Positions 9,858 to 18,134 of a DNA stretch of 64,000 nt are shown here, piece by piece. The translations under genes were made by a program, and so were the position numbers. The first letter of the stretch is position 1. Each line of letters begins with the position of its first letter. Source of the stretch: an uncultured Flaviramulus sp. (lineage in GTDB: Bacteria > Bacteroidota > Bacteroidia > Flavobacteriales > Flavobacteriaceae); the NCBI GenBank assembly GCA_947495125.1, contig CANLXL010000001.1, positions 744,001 to 808,000 of the forward strand. The letters run 5' to 3'. The notes beneath the pieces were generated by a model, which had not been told where the DNA came from, ran no database searches, and worked only from the letters and a program-made list of their open reading frames with translations.

Positions 9858-10911
9858 CCGAATTATATAAAAAATGATACGGATTTTTCACATCGCCATT
9901 TATGTTTTCAAGAGATACTTCTGTCCCAATTTTAAATTCCTTTGCTAAATCCAGAAATAAGTCCATAACCACTTGATCTTCTAACGCCCACCCCGTTGAA
10001 TCGAAAACTGTTAACTTATCTTTTAAATGATTATAACTCTCATAATTTTGAATAACAGTAAATAAATCAGCCCCTATTTCATCATCCGATAATTGCTGAC
10101 ACTCTCCTTCTTTCTTAGCTTGTTGGTTAAAATCTGGACAAACGAAACTTTCTTTAAGTAAATTAATGGGCAATTCAATTTTTCCAGGGAAATCTGACCC
10201 AACGGCATTAATATGAAGATTTGACTTGGTTATATAATCTTCAAACAAAGGCCCTTCTCCAATATCTAAAGAAGTTGCTGTACAAATAATGTCACTTTCT
10301 TTTAAAATATCACCAATTTCACTTTGAATAACTTCTATTTCCAAATCTAAAAGAGAGCTTCTATCTTCAAAAGATTTTACGGCCTCCACATCTATATCAT
10401 AAATAAGGATTTTCTTAATTGAAAATAATCTAGAAATAGCATGTAACTGGGTAACGGATTGCGCTCCACAACCAATAAGTCCTAAAATTGAACTTTCCGG
10501 ATGAGCCAGATATTTAGTAGCTACCGCCGATGCAGCCCCTGTACGAAGCGCTGTTAAAAGCACCCCATCAACCAAACCTTTTAAATGCCCCGTTTTTGTA
10601 TCATAAGATGATATGGTCGATAAAATGGTTGGTAAATTGAATTTAGCAGGGTTCTTAGGATGATACCCTACAACTTTTATAACTACCTCTTCATTTGTTT
10701 TATATACGGGCATCCATTCAATGAGCCCAACATTCTCAGCGTTGTAACTAAACCCAGACCTAACGGGAATAACAGTATCAGTGGTATTGAAATTTTCAAA
10801 TTCTTTAATTAATCTAAAAATCAAATCGTCTATTAAACGATCAATTCCATATTTTCGCATAAGAGAATTTACATCTGATGCAGATAATAACAAGGTTGTA
10901 TTTTTATCCAT
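9835..10911 (-). CDS. Ornithine cyclodeaminase / mu-crystallin family enzyme
   Basis: At 358 residues the protein matches the usual family length. It has the active-site lysine region (VVIKVVGYHP, Lys79), the ALRTGAASA signature (residues 121-129), a Rossmann glycine motif GLIGCGAQS (144-152) and GSDFPGKIEL with Asp240, equivalent to the catalytic Asp of Pseudomonas ornithine cyclodeaminase. True cyclodeaminases turn L-ornithine into L-proline and ammonia using NAD+. The conserved Asp favours real cyclodeaminase activity over the related dehydrogenases or diaminopropionate-forming enzymes. Within this cluster it would provide a dedicated proline pool for the starter adenylation enzyme at 5326-6894. 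It is transcribed alone, convergent with 8235-9857 and divergent from the HupE-like gene. Confidence 0.9.
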   Translation of the reverse strand: MDKNTTLLLSASDVNSLMRKYGIDRLIDDLIFRLIKEFENFNTTDTVIPVRSGFSYNAENVGLIEWMPVYKTNEEVVIKVVGYHPKNPAKFNLPTILSTISSYDTKTGHLKGLVDGVLLTALRTGAASAVATKYLAHPESSILGLIGCGAQSVTQLHAISRLFSIKKILIYDIDVEAVKSFEDRSSLLDLEIEVIQSEIGDILKESDIICTATSLDIGEGPLFEDYITKSNLHINAVGSDFPGKIELPINLLKESFVCPDFNQQAKKEGECQQLSDDEIGADLFTVIQNYESYNHLKDKLTVFDSTGWALEDQVVMDLFLDLAKEFKIGTEVSLENINGDVKNPYHFLYNSVKVQTGY

Positions 10912-11151
10912 ATTTAAATAGCAATTATACTATACATAAAAATAAATGTATTAGCTCTTTTCTTGTAATGTATAATATTTTAGCCAATTCCCCCCATGTA
11001 TTCTCTAGGTTTCGATAAGAAGTTAATTTTATAAGACATTTAGCAATATGCTCTGTTAAAAACTGTAATTCAACGTTTATTTTTAGAAACAAAATATATT
11101 TTCCCTTTATTTATAAAAAAACGGCTCGTTTGCGCTCAAAATAAAAATTTT

Positions 11152-12390
11152 ATGAAATATTCTTTTTTTAGAAAAAGGACTCAATTATTATTGATGCTTT
11201 TTTTTCTACCGTTGGTTGCTATTGCTCATATTCCTAATCAAAGTTATATATTCTTAAGAATTTATGAAACAGATGGTATTGAGGGCCGCTTTGAAATAAA
11301 TACTCGAGAAATAAACAAAGTTTTTGGTACTAATTTTAAAAACGGGGTTACCTTGAACGAAGTTCAACCTTATATGGAAGACATAAAGGCCTATCTGCTG
11401 CAGAACACTTCTTTTTCTTCATATACGGGAAATCATAAAATTGTTATAAAAGATACGGGTATTTTTGCTTTTAGTCTTGGTGATTTTGTTCAGGTATATT
11501 TTCATTTAGAAAACACAAAAAACCTACCTAAAAACCTCACTGTTAATTATAGTGCGGTTTTTGAAAAAGATGACACCCACAGAGGATATTTGATTACAGA
11601 ATATAACTGGAGGGATGGTGTTATTAATGAAGAAACCAATATTACACTAGATTTCTCGCCTAGTAAAACCCAAGACACGATGGACTTGACCAAATCGTCT
11701 GTATGGAATGGGTTCTATGCTATGATTAAGCAAGGGGTTTGGCACATATGGATAGGTATAGATCATATTTTATTTTTATTGGCACTTATACTGCCATCCG
11801 TAGTAAGGAGGAGTAAAAAAGAGCATAATAAATACAGTGTTTTTGACTGGGAACCGGTTATGACTTTTAAGTCTGCCTTTCTATATATTATTAAAGTGGT
11901 AACCTTTTTTACCATAGCACACACCATCACTCTAACTTTAGCATCTTTAGAACTAGTTGTTCTACCATCAAGACTTGTAGAATCTATTATTGCATTTTCT
12001 ATTGGTTTGGCTGCATTTCATAACATAAAACCTATTTTTAAATTAAAAGATTGGATCATAGCCTTTATTTTTGGATTATTCCATGGGTTTGGATTTGCTA
12101 GCGTATTGGGCGATCTTGGATTAACGAATGAGTTTCTAACATTATCGTTATTAGGGTTTAATGTTGGTGTAGAAATAGGTCAATTGGTTATTATTGCTGC
12201 CATATTTCCAATTTTATACCTTATAAGAAAATTAAAGTTTTATCCGAAGTTCTTGGTATACCTATCTATCGTATTAATCATGATTTCCCTTTATTGGTTT
12301 ATAGAACGAGCATTAGATATTGATTTAAAACTAGACTACTATATAAATTCATGGGCTTATGAAATTGCGGTATTTCTAGGATTAAAATAA
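11152..12390 (+). CDS. HupE/UreJ-family membrane protein
   Basis: The 412-residue protein has a signal peptide ending near AIAHIPNQ, an exported beta-rich domain of about 170 residues, then six or seven membrane helices containing the family motifs WHIWIGIDHILFLL, FTIAHTITL and FHGFGFASVLGDLGL, whose His and Asp residues are thought to bind metal. HupE/UreJ proteins are linked to nickel or cobalt uptake for hydrogenase and urease, but neither enzyme is encoded here. The stop codon is followed 19 bases later by the NRPS gene at 12410, so the two are likely co-transcribed. That coupling, and the TonB receptor at the other end of the cluster, point to a role in metal handling connected with the peptide product. 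Confidence 0.88.
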   Translation: MKYSFFRKRTQLLLMLFFLPLVAIAHIPNQSYIFLRIYETDGIEGRFEINTREINKVFGTNFKNGVTLNEVQPYMEDIKAYLLQNTSFSSYTGNHKIVIKDTGIFAFSLGDFVQVYFHLENTKNLPKNLTVNYSAVFEKDDTHRGYLITEYNWRDGVINEETNITLDFSPSKTQDTMDLTKSSVWNGFYAMIKQGVWHIWIGIDHILFLLALILPSVVRRSKKEHNKYSVFDWEPVMTFKSAFLYIIKVVTFFTIAHTITLTLASLELVVLPSRLVESIIAFSIGLAAFHNIKPIFKLKDWIIAFIFGLFHGFGFASVLGDLGLTNEFLTLSLLGFNVGVEIGQLVIIAAIFPILYLIRKLKFYPKFLVYLSIVLIMISLYWFIERALDIDLKLDYYINSWAYEIAVFLGLK

Positions 12391-12409
12391 CCTCCCAAAT
12401 AAAAATTTC

Positions 12410-15346
12410 ATGAAAAAAAAACCTGAAAAAATATCGCTGCTAGATAGGTGGAAAAATAGAGATGAAAAACATATTTTAACTAATCCTATTGAAAAAGCGC
12501 CTACAGGCATAAAAACACCATTATCGCATGGGCAACAAAGACTTTGGTTTTTGCAACAAATGTATCCCAAAAATGCGTTTTATAACTATTCAGAAACTTA
12601 CACTTTCGAGGGAAAGCTTAATAACCATATTCTTGTTGAAAGTTTAAAAAAAGTCTATGAAGACCATGATATATTAAAAACGACCTATCATATTGAAAAC
12701 GGCGTAGTTTTTCAAAACGTTGATTTTAATTCAGAAATACAAATAGCTACGCATGATTTAAGCACGCTTCCGGAAGAAGAAAAAACAATGAGATGCGCAA
12801 AAATTATAGAAACCGATGCTAAACAATATTTTGACCTGACAAAAAGCCCATTAGTTCGAGCTACTTTAATCAAAACGAACTCTACAACCACAATACTGCA
12901 AATAACACTTCATCATATAGTTACCGATAAATGGTCGATGAGAGTTTTTAGAGAACATTTAGCAAATTATTATAGAGAACTAAGTTTAAATAATAACAAT
13001 TTTAGTAAAAAACCAACCTTACAATACACCGATTATGCGTATTGGCAAAGTAAAAATGAAACCAATAGTAGCGGTCTTAATTATTGGAAAGATGTACTTT
13101 CAAGAGAGGTGCCTTCCTTAAATTTACCAACAGATTACATTAGGCCTTTACGTCCTACTTTTAAGGGAGCAGCTTCATTTACACAAACATACAGTAAAAC
13201 TTTATCTAGTAAACTTTTATTACTTTCAAAACAACTGGAAACCACACCATATGTACTTATGCTTTCAGTGTATTATGTTTTTTTATATAGGTATAGTGGG
13301 CAGGAAGATATTTTAATAGGCTCACCCGTTACTAATAGAGACCAAAAAGTACTGGAAGAGTTTATTGGTTTTTTTAATGAAACCTTGGTTTTTAGAACAG
13401 AAGTTTTGGGGAATACAGAATTTAAAGATTTAGTAGACCAGGTTCGTAAAACCACATTAGATGCTTTTGCAAATAAAGATGTTCCTTTTGATACTTTGGT
13501 AAAAGAGTTGAAAGTAGAACGTTCATTGGCAATAAACCCGTTCTTTCAAGTCATGTTCCTTTATCATGCTGTTCCAGAAAACCCTTTTTTCGATGAGCAT
13601 GTTAGTTTAACACATACTTGGTATGATTTTAAAGTTTCAAAATTTGACCTTACGCTTTACATTGCTGAAGAAAATGGTATATTATCCTCTACTTTTGAAT
13701 ATGCTTCAGATTTATTTCATGAAACCACAATCAGTCGTTTTCAAGCATATCTTAAAGCACTTTTAGAAGGTATTGTTTCAAATCCAAATGACACCATTTT
13801 AGAGCTTCCAATGCTTACCAATACTGAGAAACAATTCTTCTTAAATCAGGAAAAAGATACTTCTAATCATTTTTCAGAATTCAAAGGTATTCATGAAATT
13901 ATTGAAAACATAAGTACTTTGCATCCCAATAAAACAGCTGTAACCTATAAAGAATCTTCAATTACTTATAAAGCATTAAATGACAAAGCAAATATATTGG
14001 CTAATCATTTGCTAAATGATAATAACCCTAAAAATAACATTATAGGGCTTTGCGTAGACAGGTCTATAGACATGATTGTTGGCATGTTTGCTATTTTAAA
14101 ATCTGGTTGTGCTTATTTACCTATTGATCCAGAATATCCAGAACAGCGCATACATTTCATGCTTAATGATGCTAAGGTTAGCAAGGTTATAACTCAAAAG
14201 AGCTCCTCTCACATATTTGAAGAACATAACATTCAGCAATTTCATATAGATAAGTTGAATGGATCCGTTCAAGTCACCCAGCAAAAATTCCCGGATGTAA
14301 AAGATACAGATTTAGCCTATATAATTTATACATCAGGAAGTACCGGACAGCCTAAAGGTGTACCGATTACTCACAAAAACATTATAAACTCAACTTCCGG
14401 CAGGTTAGATTTCTATGATGAAAATCCATCTTCTTTTTTACTCATGTCCTCTATCTCTTTTGATAGTTCTAAAGCTGGAATTTTTTGGACCTTTTGTACG
14501 GGTGGAAATTTAGTAATTGCAGAAAAACGAATAGAGCAAGACATTGATAAAATTGGCACCATAATTAATGAGCAAGCTATTAGCCATACCCTCATGCTAC
14601 CATCGTTATATCAATTAATACTTGAATATGTAGATAGTAAAAAATTGCAGCCCTTAAAAACTGTAATCGTTGCTGGAGAAGCCTGTTCCCCCTCTCTTTG
14701 CTCATCACATTTTAACAAACTTAATGATGATGTCAAATTATATAATGAATATGGCCCAACTGAGGCCACCGTATGGTGTATTGCTCATCAAATAAAAAAA
14801 GAAAACACAAATAACATAATCCCTATTGGAAAACCCGTTGCTGGTGCAAAAATCTATTTAATGGATAAGGATCTTAACCCTGTGCCTTTTGGAAGTGTAG
14901 GGGAAATATATATTGGTGGACACGGACTTAGCAAAGGTTATTTAAATAGGCCTGAACTTAGTAATAAAGTGTTTGTTGAAAACCCTTTGAGTCCTTCTGA
15001 AAAACTTTATAAAACAGGTGATTTAGGGAAATACAATAATGATAAAACCATTGAGTTTTTAGGAAGAATAGATCAACAAATAAAAATTAGAGGATTTAGA
15101 GTTGAACTAAGTGAAATTGAAAAAGTTATTAAAGCTTATAATAACTCTATTAATAATGCCATAGTGCTTGTTGAAAATGAAGCTAAAATTTTAGATTTTA
15201 AAAATTCAGATGAAACCATTTCTATAAACAATTTAGTCAGTGTTTTAAAAACCATAAATGATGATGATATAGATGCTATTTTTTCTTCAATACAATCATT
15301 AAATAATGATGAAAAAGAATACTTGGTAAATCAAATTGAAGCTTAA
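12410..15346 (+). CDS. Nonribosomal peptide synthetase, C and incomplete A domain (A1-A8)
   Basis: The 978-residue protein contains a condensation domain (about residues 40-480; active motif HHIVTDKWS from His168, with Lys where Gly is usual) and an adenylation domain that stops after motif A8 (GRIDQQIKIRGFRVE near 884-898). It keeps YTSGSTGQPKG, YGPTE and YKTGDL but lacks A9, the A10 lysine and a carrier domain. Those parts are encoded by the gene at 16140, on the far side of a methyltransferase gene. The pocket read by eye is D-S-A-M-I-A-E-V-W-K, which I cannot match with confidence to a known amino acid. The C-terminal 70 residues are an extra tail that may dock to its partners. The next gene starts 5 bases after the stop. 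Confidence 0.92.
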   Translation: MKKKPEKISLLDRWKNRDEKHILTNPIEKAPTGIKTPLSHGQQRLWFLQQMYPKNAFYNYSETYTFEGKLNNHILVESLKKVYEDHDILKTTYHIENGVVFQNVDFNSEIQIATHDLSTLPEEEKTMRCAKIIETDAKQYFDLTKSPLVRATLIKTNSTTTILQITLHHIVTDKWSMRVFREHLANYYRELSLNNNNFSKKPTLQYTDYAYWQSKNETNSSGLNYWKDVLSREVPSLNLPTDYIRPLRPTFKGAASFTQTYSKTLSSKLLLLSKQLETTPYVLMLSVYYVFLYRYSGQEDILIGSPVTNRDQKVLEEFIGFFNETLVFRTEVLGNTEFKDLVDQVRKTTLDAFANKDVPFDTLVKELKVERSLAINPFFQVMFLYHAVPENPFFDEHVSLTHTWYDFKVSKFDLTLYIAEENGILSSTFEYASDLFHETTISRFQAYLKALLEGIVSNPNDTILELPMLTNTEKQFFLNQEKDTSNHFSEFKGIHEIIENISTLHPNKTAVTYKESSITYKALNDKANILANHLLNDNNPKNNIIGLCVDRSIDMIVGMFAILKSGCAYLPIDPEYPEQRIHFMLNDAKVSKVITQKSSSHIFEEHNIQQFHIDKLNGSVQVTQQKFPDVKDTDLAYIIYTSGSTGQPKGVPITHKNIINSTSGRLDFYDENPSSFLLMSSISFDSSKAGIFWTFCTGGNLVIAEKRIEQDIDKIGTIINEQAISHTLMLPSLYQLILEYVDSKKLQPLKTVIVAGEACSPSLCSSHFNKLNDDVKLYNEYGPTEATVWCIAHQIKKENTNNIIPIGKPVAGAKIYLMDKDLNPVPFGSVGEIYIGGHGLSKGYLNRPELSNKVFVENPLSPSEKLYKTGDLGKYNNDKTIEFLGRIDQQIKIRGFRVELSEIEKVIKAYNNSINNAIVLVENEAKILDFKNSDETISINNLVSVLKTINDDDIDAIFSSIQSLNNDEKEYLVNQIEA

Positions 15347-15351
15347 AAGCT

Positions 15352-16143
15352 ATGAAAAAAATTAAACGTTCTAAAGAGTTTGAAGTCATTTTAACTATCC
15401 ATGACGATAATTTTATCCGTCCTCCAAAAGACACTCAAAGAAATGCTGTTTTAAATAGGGCATTAAAAGAATTTGTTGGCGATTTGAAAATTCTGAATGC
15501 TCAAACCCAACATTTCGTTCCCGGTGCGATGCAAGAAGTTTTAAAAGATGATAGACAGCAAAAAATAATGGAAGCTCAGGAAATAATGGAAGACTGGCAA
15601 ATTCCATTAATGCAAGAAATGGCAAGAGTTATTACCGAAGATGGTGGCGATATTTTAGAAATTGGTTTTGGCAGAGGTATTTCAGCAGAAATGATTCTTG
15701 ACTTCCCAATAAGTTCATACACCGCAATAGAGTGTAATAATGATGTAATAAATACTTATTTTAAAGCATTTAAAGAAAAGCATGCTACAAAAGACATAAC
15801 CCTGGTATCTGGTTTGTGGCAAGATACTATAGATACTTTGGATGTATATGATGGTATCCTATTCCATACTTATCCTCTAAATGATGATGAATATATGCAG
15901 TATGTAAATGGAAGCGTCACATTTGCTGAGCACTTTTTTTCGCACGCTGCAAAACACTTAAAACCTGGTGGTGCATTTACATATTTTTCAAATGAAATTG
16001 ATTCTTTAAGTAGAGAACATCAAAAATCACTTTTAAATCACTTCTCATCGTTCACAGTTAGAATTGTTCCATTAGAAATGCCTGATAATGTACATGATAC
16101 TTGGTGGGCAAATACCATAGTTGTAATTAAAGCGATAAAATGA
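15352..16143 (+). CDS. SAM-dependent methyltransferase of the guanidinoacetate N-methyltransferase type
   Basis: The 263-residue protein has SAM motif I DILEIGFGRG (from Asp100), an acidic ribose-binding position in TAIECNN, LVSGLWQDT, DGILFHTYPL and LKPGGAFTYF. This order and wording strongly resemble mammalian GAMT. However, the two acidic residues that hold the guanidine group in GAMT appear as Gln83 (in MEDWQIP) and His172 (in LFHTYPL), so the substrate should not be a free guanidine. The gene lies exactly where methyltransferase domains interrupt NRPS adenylation domains (between A8 and A9), but as a separate protein. It overlaps the next gene by 4 bases, with a shared ATGA. Methylation of the amino acid handled by the split A domain is the best inference; N or O cannot be decided. 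Confidence 0.88.
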   Translation: MKKIKRSKEFEVILTIHDDNFIRPPKDTQRNAVLNRALKEFVGDLKILNAQTQHFVPGAMQEVLKDDRQQKIMEAQEIMEDWQIPLMQEMARVITEDGGDILEIGFGRGISAEMILDFPISSYTAIECNNDVINTYFKAFKEKHATKDITLVSGLWQDTIDTLDVYDGILFHTYPLNDDEYMQYVNGSVTFAEHFFSHAAKHLKPGGAFTYFSNEIDSLSREHQKSLLNHFSSFTVRIVPLEMPDNVHDTWWANTIVVIKAIK

Positions 16144-18101
16144 CAGAAGAAACCCTAAAATATAAAATAAAGCTACTTTCAGAAAATGAACGCAAACTCC
16201 TGGGAATAAAAATCAATGATTTTGTTCAAAAAGAAGCAAATGATAATAACTCTGAAAATAAAAAAAAGATAGTAACTTATTTGGAGGTTGATAGCACTTT
16301 TAATACAGATCAATTAATAGCATACTTAAAAAACAAGCTTCCGGATTATATGATTCCTTCTTCTTTTTTTAAAGTAGAAAAAATCCCTTTACTCCCAAAT
16401 GGAAAGGTTGACAACAAAGCGTTATTAAAAATGAAGCTCAAGAATACTGATGCCGAAACAAATAACGGTAGTATCGTAAAACCAACAACCGAAACTGAAG
16501 AAAAATTAGTTAAAATATGGGAAGAAGTGTTAGATTTTTCACCTATTAGCACGCATGATAATTTTTTTGAAATTGGTGGCGATTCTATTTTAAGTATTCA
16601 AATTATATCAAAAGCACGAAAGGCCGGAATTGAACTCAAAGCAAATCAGATTTTTGAGAACCAAACCATTGCAGAGCTTTCTCTTTTTTCAAAAAACAAC
16701 GATTCCAAGACTCTTGACGAATCAATTTTAGAAGGTGAAGTCTCACTCAATCCTATACAGCATTGGTTTTTCAATTCCTATAAAACGGCTCCTCATTTTT
16801 GGAATCAGGGCTTTACGATTAAAAATTTACCAGAACATATTAATAAAGATTTATTACAAAATACAACAGAACATATAATAAAAAAACATGATGCCTTAAG
16901 ACTTAGCTTTAATCAAAAATCCAATATTTGGAAAGGGAATGTACGCGAACCTAATCAAATTGATGCCTTTTCTTTTATTGATTTATCCCATGAACCTGCC
17001 GATAATCACCAATCTATAATTGAAACTACCTTGATGAAAGTTAACCAATCTATGCGCTTAGAAGACGGTTCTCTTTTTAAATGTATTTATTTCGAAACAG
17101 GCCAATTCTCAAATAATCGCGTTGTACTTTTAGCTCATCATTTAGTTGTAGATTTTGTGTCCTGGCAAATTATTATCAACGATTATAATACAGTCATTTC
17201 ATCCGGTAGCTTTGAAAGTACCAGAAAAACAGCCTCTATTAAGAGATGGAGTGAGTACCTATTAGAAAAAGCCGATTCTAACCTTAACGCTACTGAATTT
17301 GACTATTGGAACAAACAAATTTCAAACAAAAATGCTCTGCCTCTGGATTATGAATGTGAGCTTCCTGTTTCAGAAAAAGACACAACTCTCCTAAGCTTTT
17401 CAGTTGATAAAACTACAACCAATAATTTGCATAACACGGCTAATGAGGCTTATAGTACAAAGATAGTAGAATTACTGCTAACCGCTTTGGTCGATGTAAT
17501 TACAAATTGGACAAAAACTGAATCTATATTATTAGGACTGGAAGGACATGGTCGCGATACCGAACATTCTAATATCGATTTATCAAATACGGTGGGATGG
17601 TTTACAGCATTTTACCCTAAGCTTTTTAAGCTTGAACCTCAATTAGACATGGGTTCAAAAATTGTAAAAATAAAAGAACAGTTCAGAAGCGTTCCCAATG
17701 GTGGAATAGGTTATGGCATACTGCGTTATTTGACCTCATCTATAGAAAAGAAAGAGTCTCCGGAAATTATTTTTAATTTTCTTGGTAAACAGAATTCGGA
17801 TAATAATAGTGTAGAAGTTATTTCTAAAAACGTCAGACACCCATTAAGTGAAAGACACTACTTTTTGGAAATAAATGCATTAATAATAGATGATCAATTA
17901 CAATTCAATTGGACTTATTCTAACATGGCATTTAAAGATGAAACTATAGAGCTATTGGTTTCAAATTTCAATAGAACACTAAAAGAATTAGTAGAGCATT
18001 GTTTAGGTCGTGACACTATTAAATATACACCATCTGATTTCGAAGATATAAACTTGGATCAAGATGATTTAGACAGTTTACTAAACGATATAGATCTTTA
18101 A
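16140..18101 (+). CDS. Nonribosomal peptide synthetase: A-domain C-terminal subdomain, carrier, epimerisation domain
   Basis: The 653-residue protein opens with a 40-residue leader and then KLPDYMIPSSFF (A9) and LPNGKVDNKAL (A10, Lys89): the C-terminal lid of an adenylation domain whose core is encoded at 12410. A carrier domain follows with IGGDSIL (Ser149), then a domain of about 440 residues with HHLVVDFVSW (His333), EGHGRDTE, TVGWFTAFYP and PNGGIGYGILRY. These are the epimerisation-domain motifs, so the residue should be converted to the D form. The protein can work only together with the 978-residue partner, which is very unusual. Translation is coupled to the methyltransferase by an ATGA overlap. 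Confidence 0.92.
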   Translation: MTEETLKYKIKLLSENERKLLGIKINDFVQKEANDNNSENKKKIVTYLEVDSTFNTDQLIAYLKNKLPDYMIPSSFFKVEKIPLLPNGKVDNKALLKMKLKNTDAETNNGSIVKPTTETEEKLVKIWEEVLDFSPISTHDNFFEIGGDSILSIQIISKARKAGIELKANQIFENQTIAELSLFSKNNDSKTLDESILEGEVSLNPIQHWFFNSYKTAPHFWNQGFTIKNLPEHINKDLLQNTTEHIIKKHDALRLSFNQKSNIWKGNVREPNQIDAFSFIDLSHEPADNHQSIIETTLMKVNQSMRLEDGSLFKCIYFETGQFSNNRVVLLAHHLVVDFVSWQIIINDYNTVISSGSFESTRKTASIKRWSEYLLEKADSNLNATEFDYWNKQISNKNALPLDYECELPVSEKDTTLLSFSVDKTTTNNLHNTANEAYSTKIVELLLTALVDVITNWTKTESILLGLEGHGRDTEHSNIDLSNTVGWFTAFYPKLFKLEPQLDMGSKIVKIKEQFRSVPNGGIGYGILRYLTSSIEKKESPEIIFNFLGKQNSDNNSVEVISKNVRHPLSERHYFLEINALIIDDQLQFNWTYSNMAFKDETIELLVSNFNRTLKELVEHCLGRDTIKYTPSDFEDINLDQDDLDSLLNDIDL

Positions 18102-18134
18102 AAGAAGTAGCACCCCTTAAATAGCAAAAGCATT

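Noticed and set aside
15352-16143. True guanidinoacetate methyltransferase
   Set aside because: The two acidic residues that bind the guanidine are Gln and His, and the gene is embedded in a peptide synthetase operon.
12410-18101. Sequencing frameshifts as the cause of the split adenylation domain
   Set aside because: The methyltransferase has its own ATG and the last gene starts in a normal ATGA overlap. Linker sequences at the split ends are long and unrelated to a simple indel, so a natural split is preferred, although it needs read-level checking.
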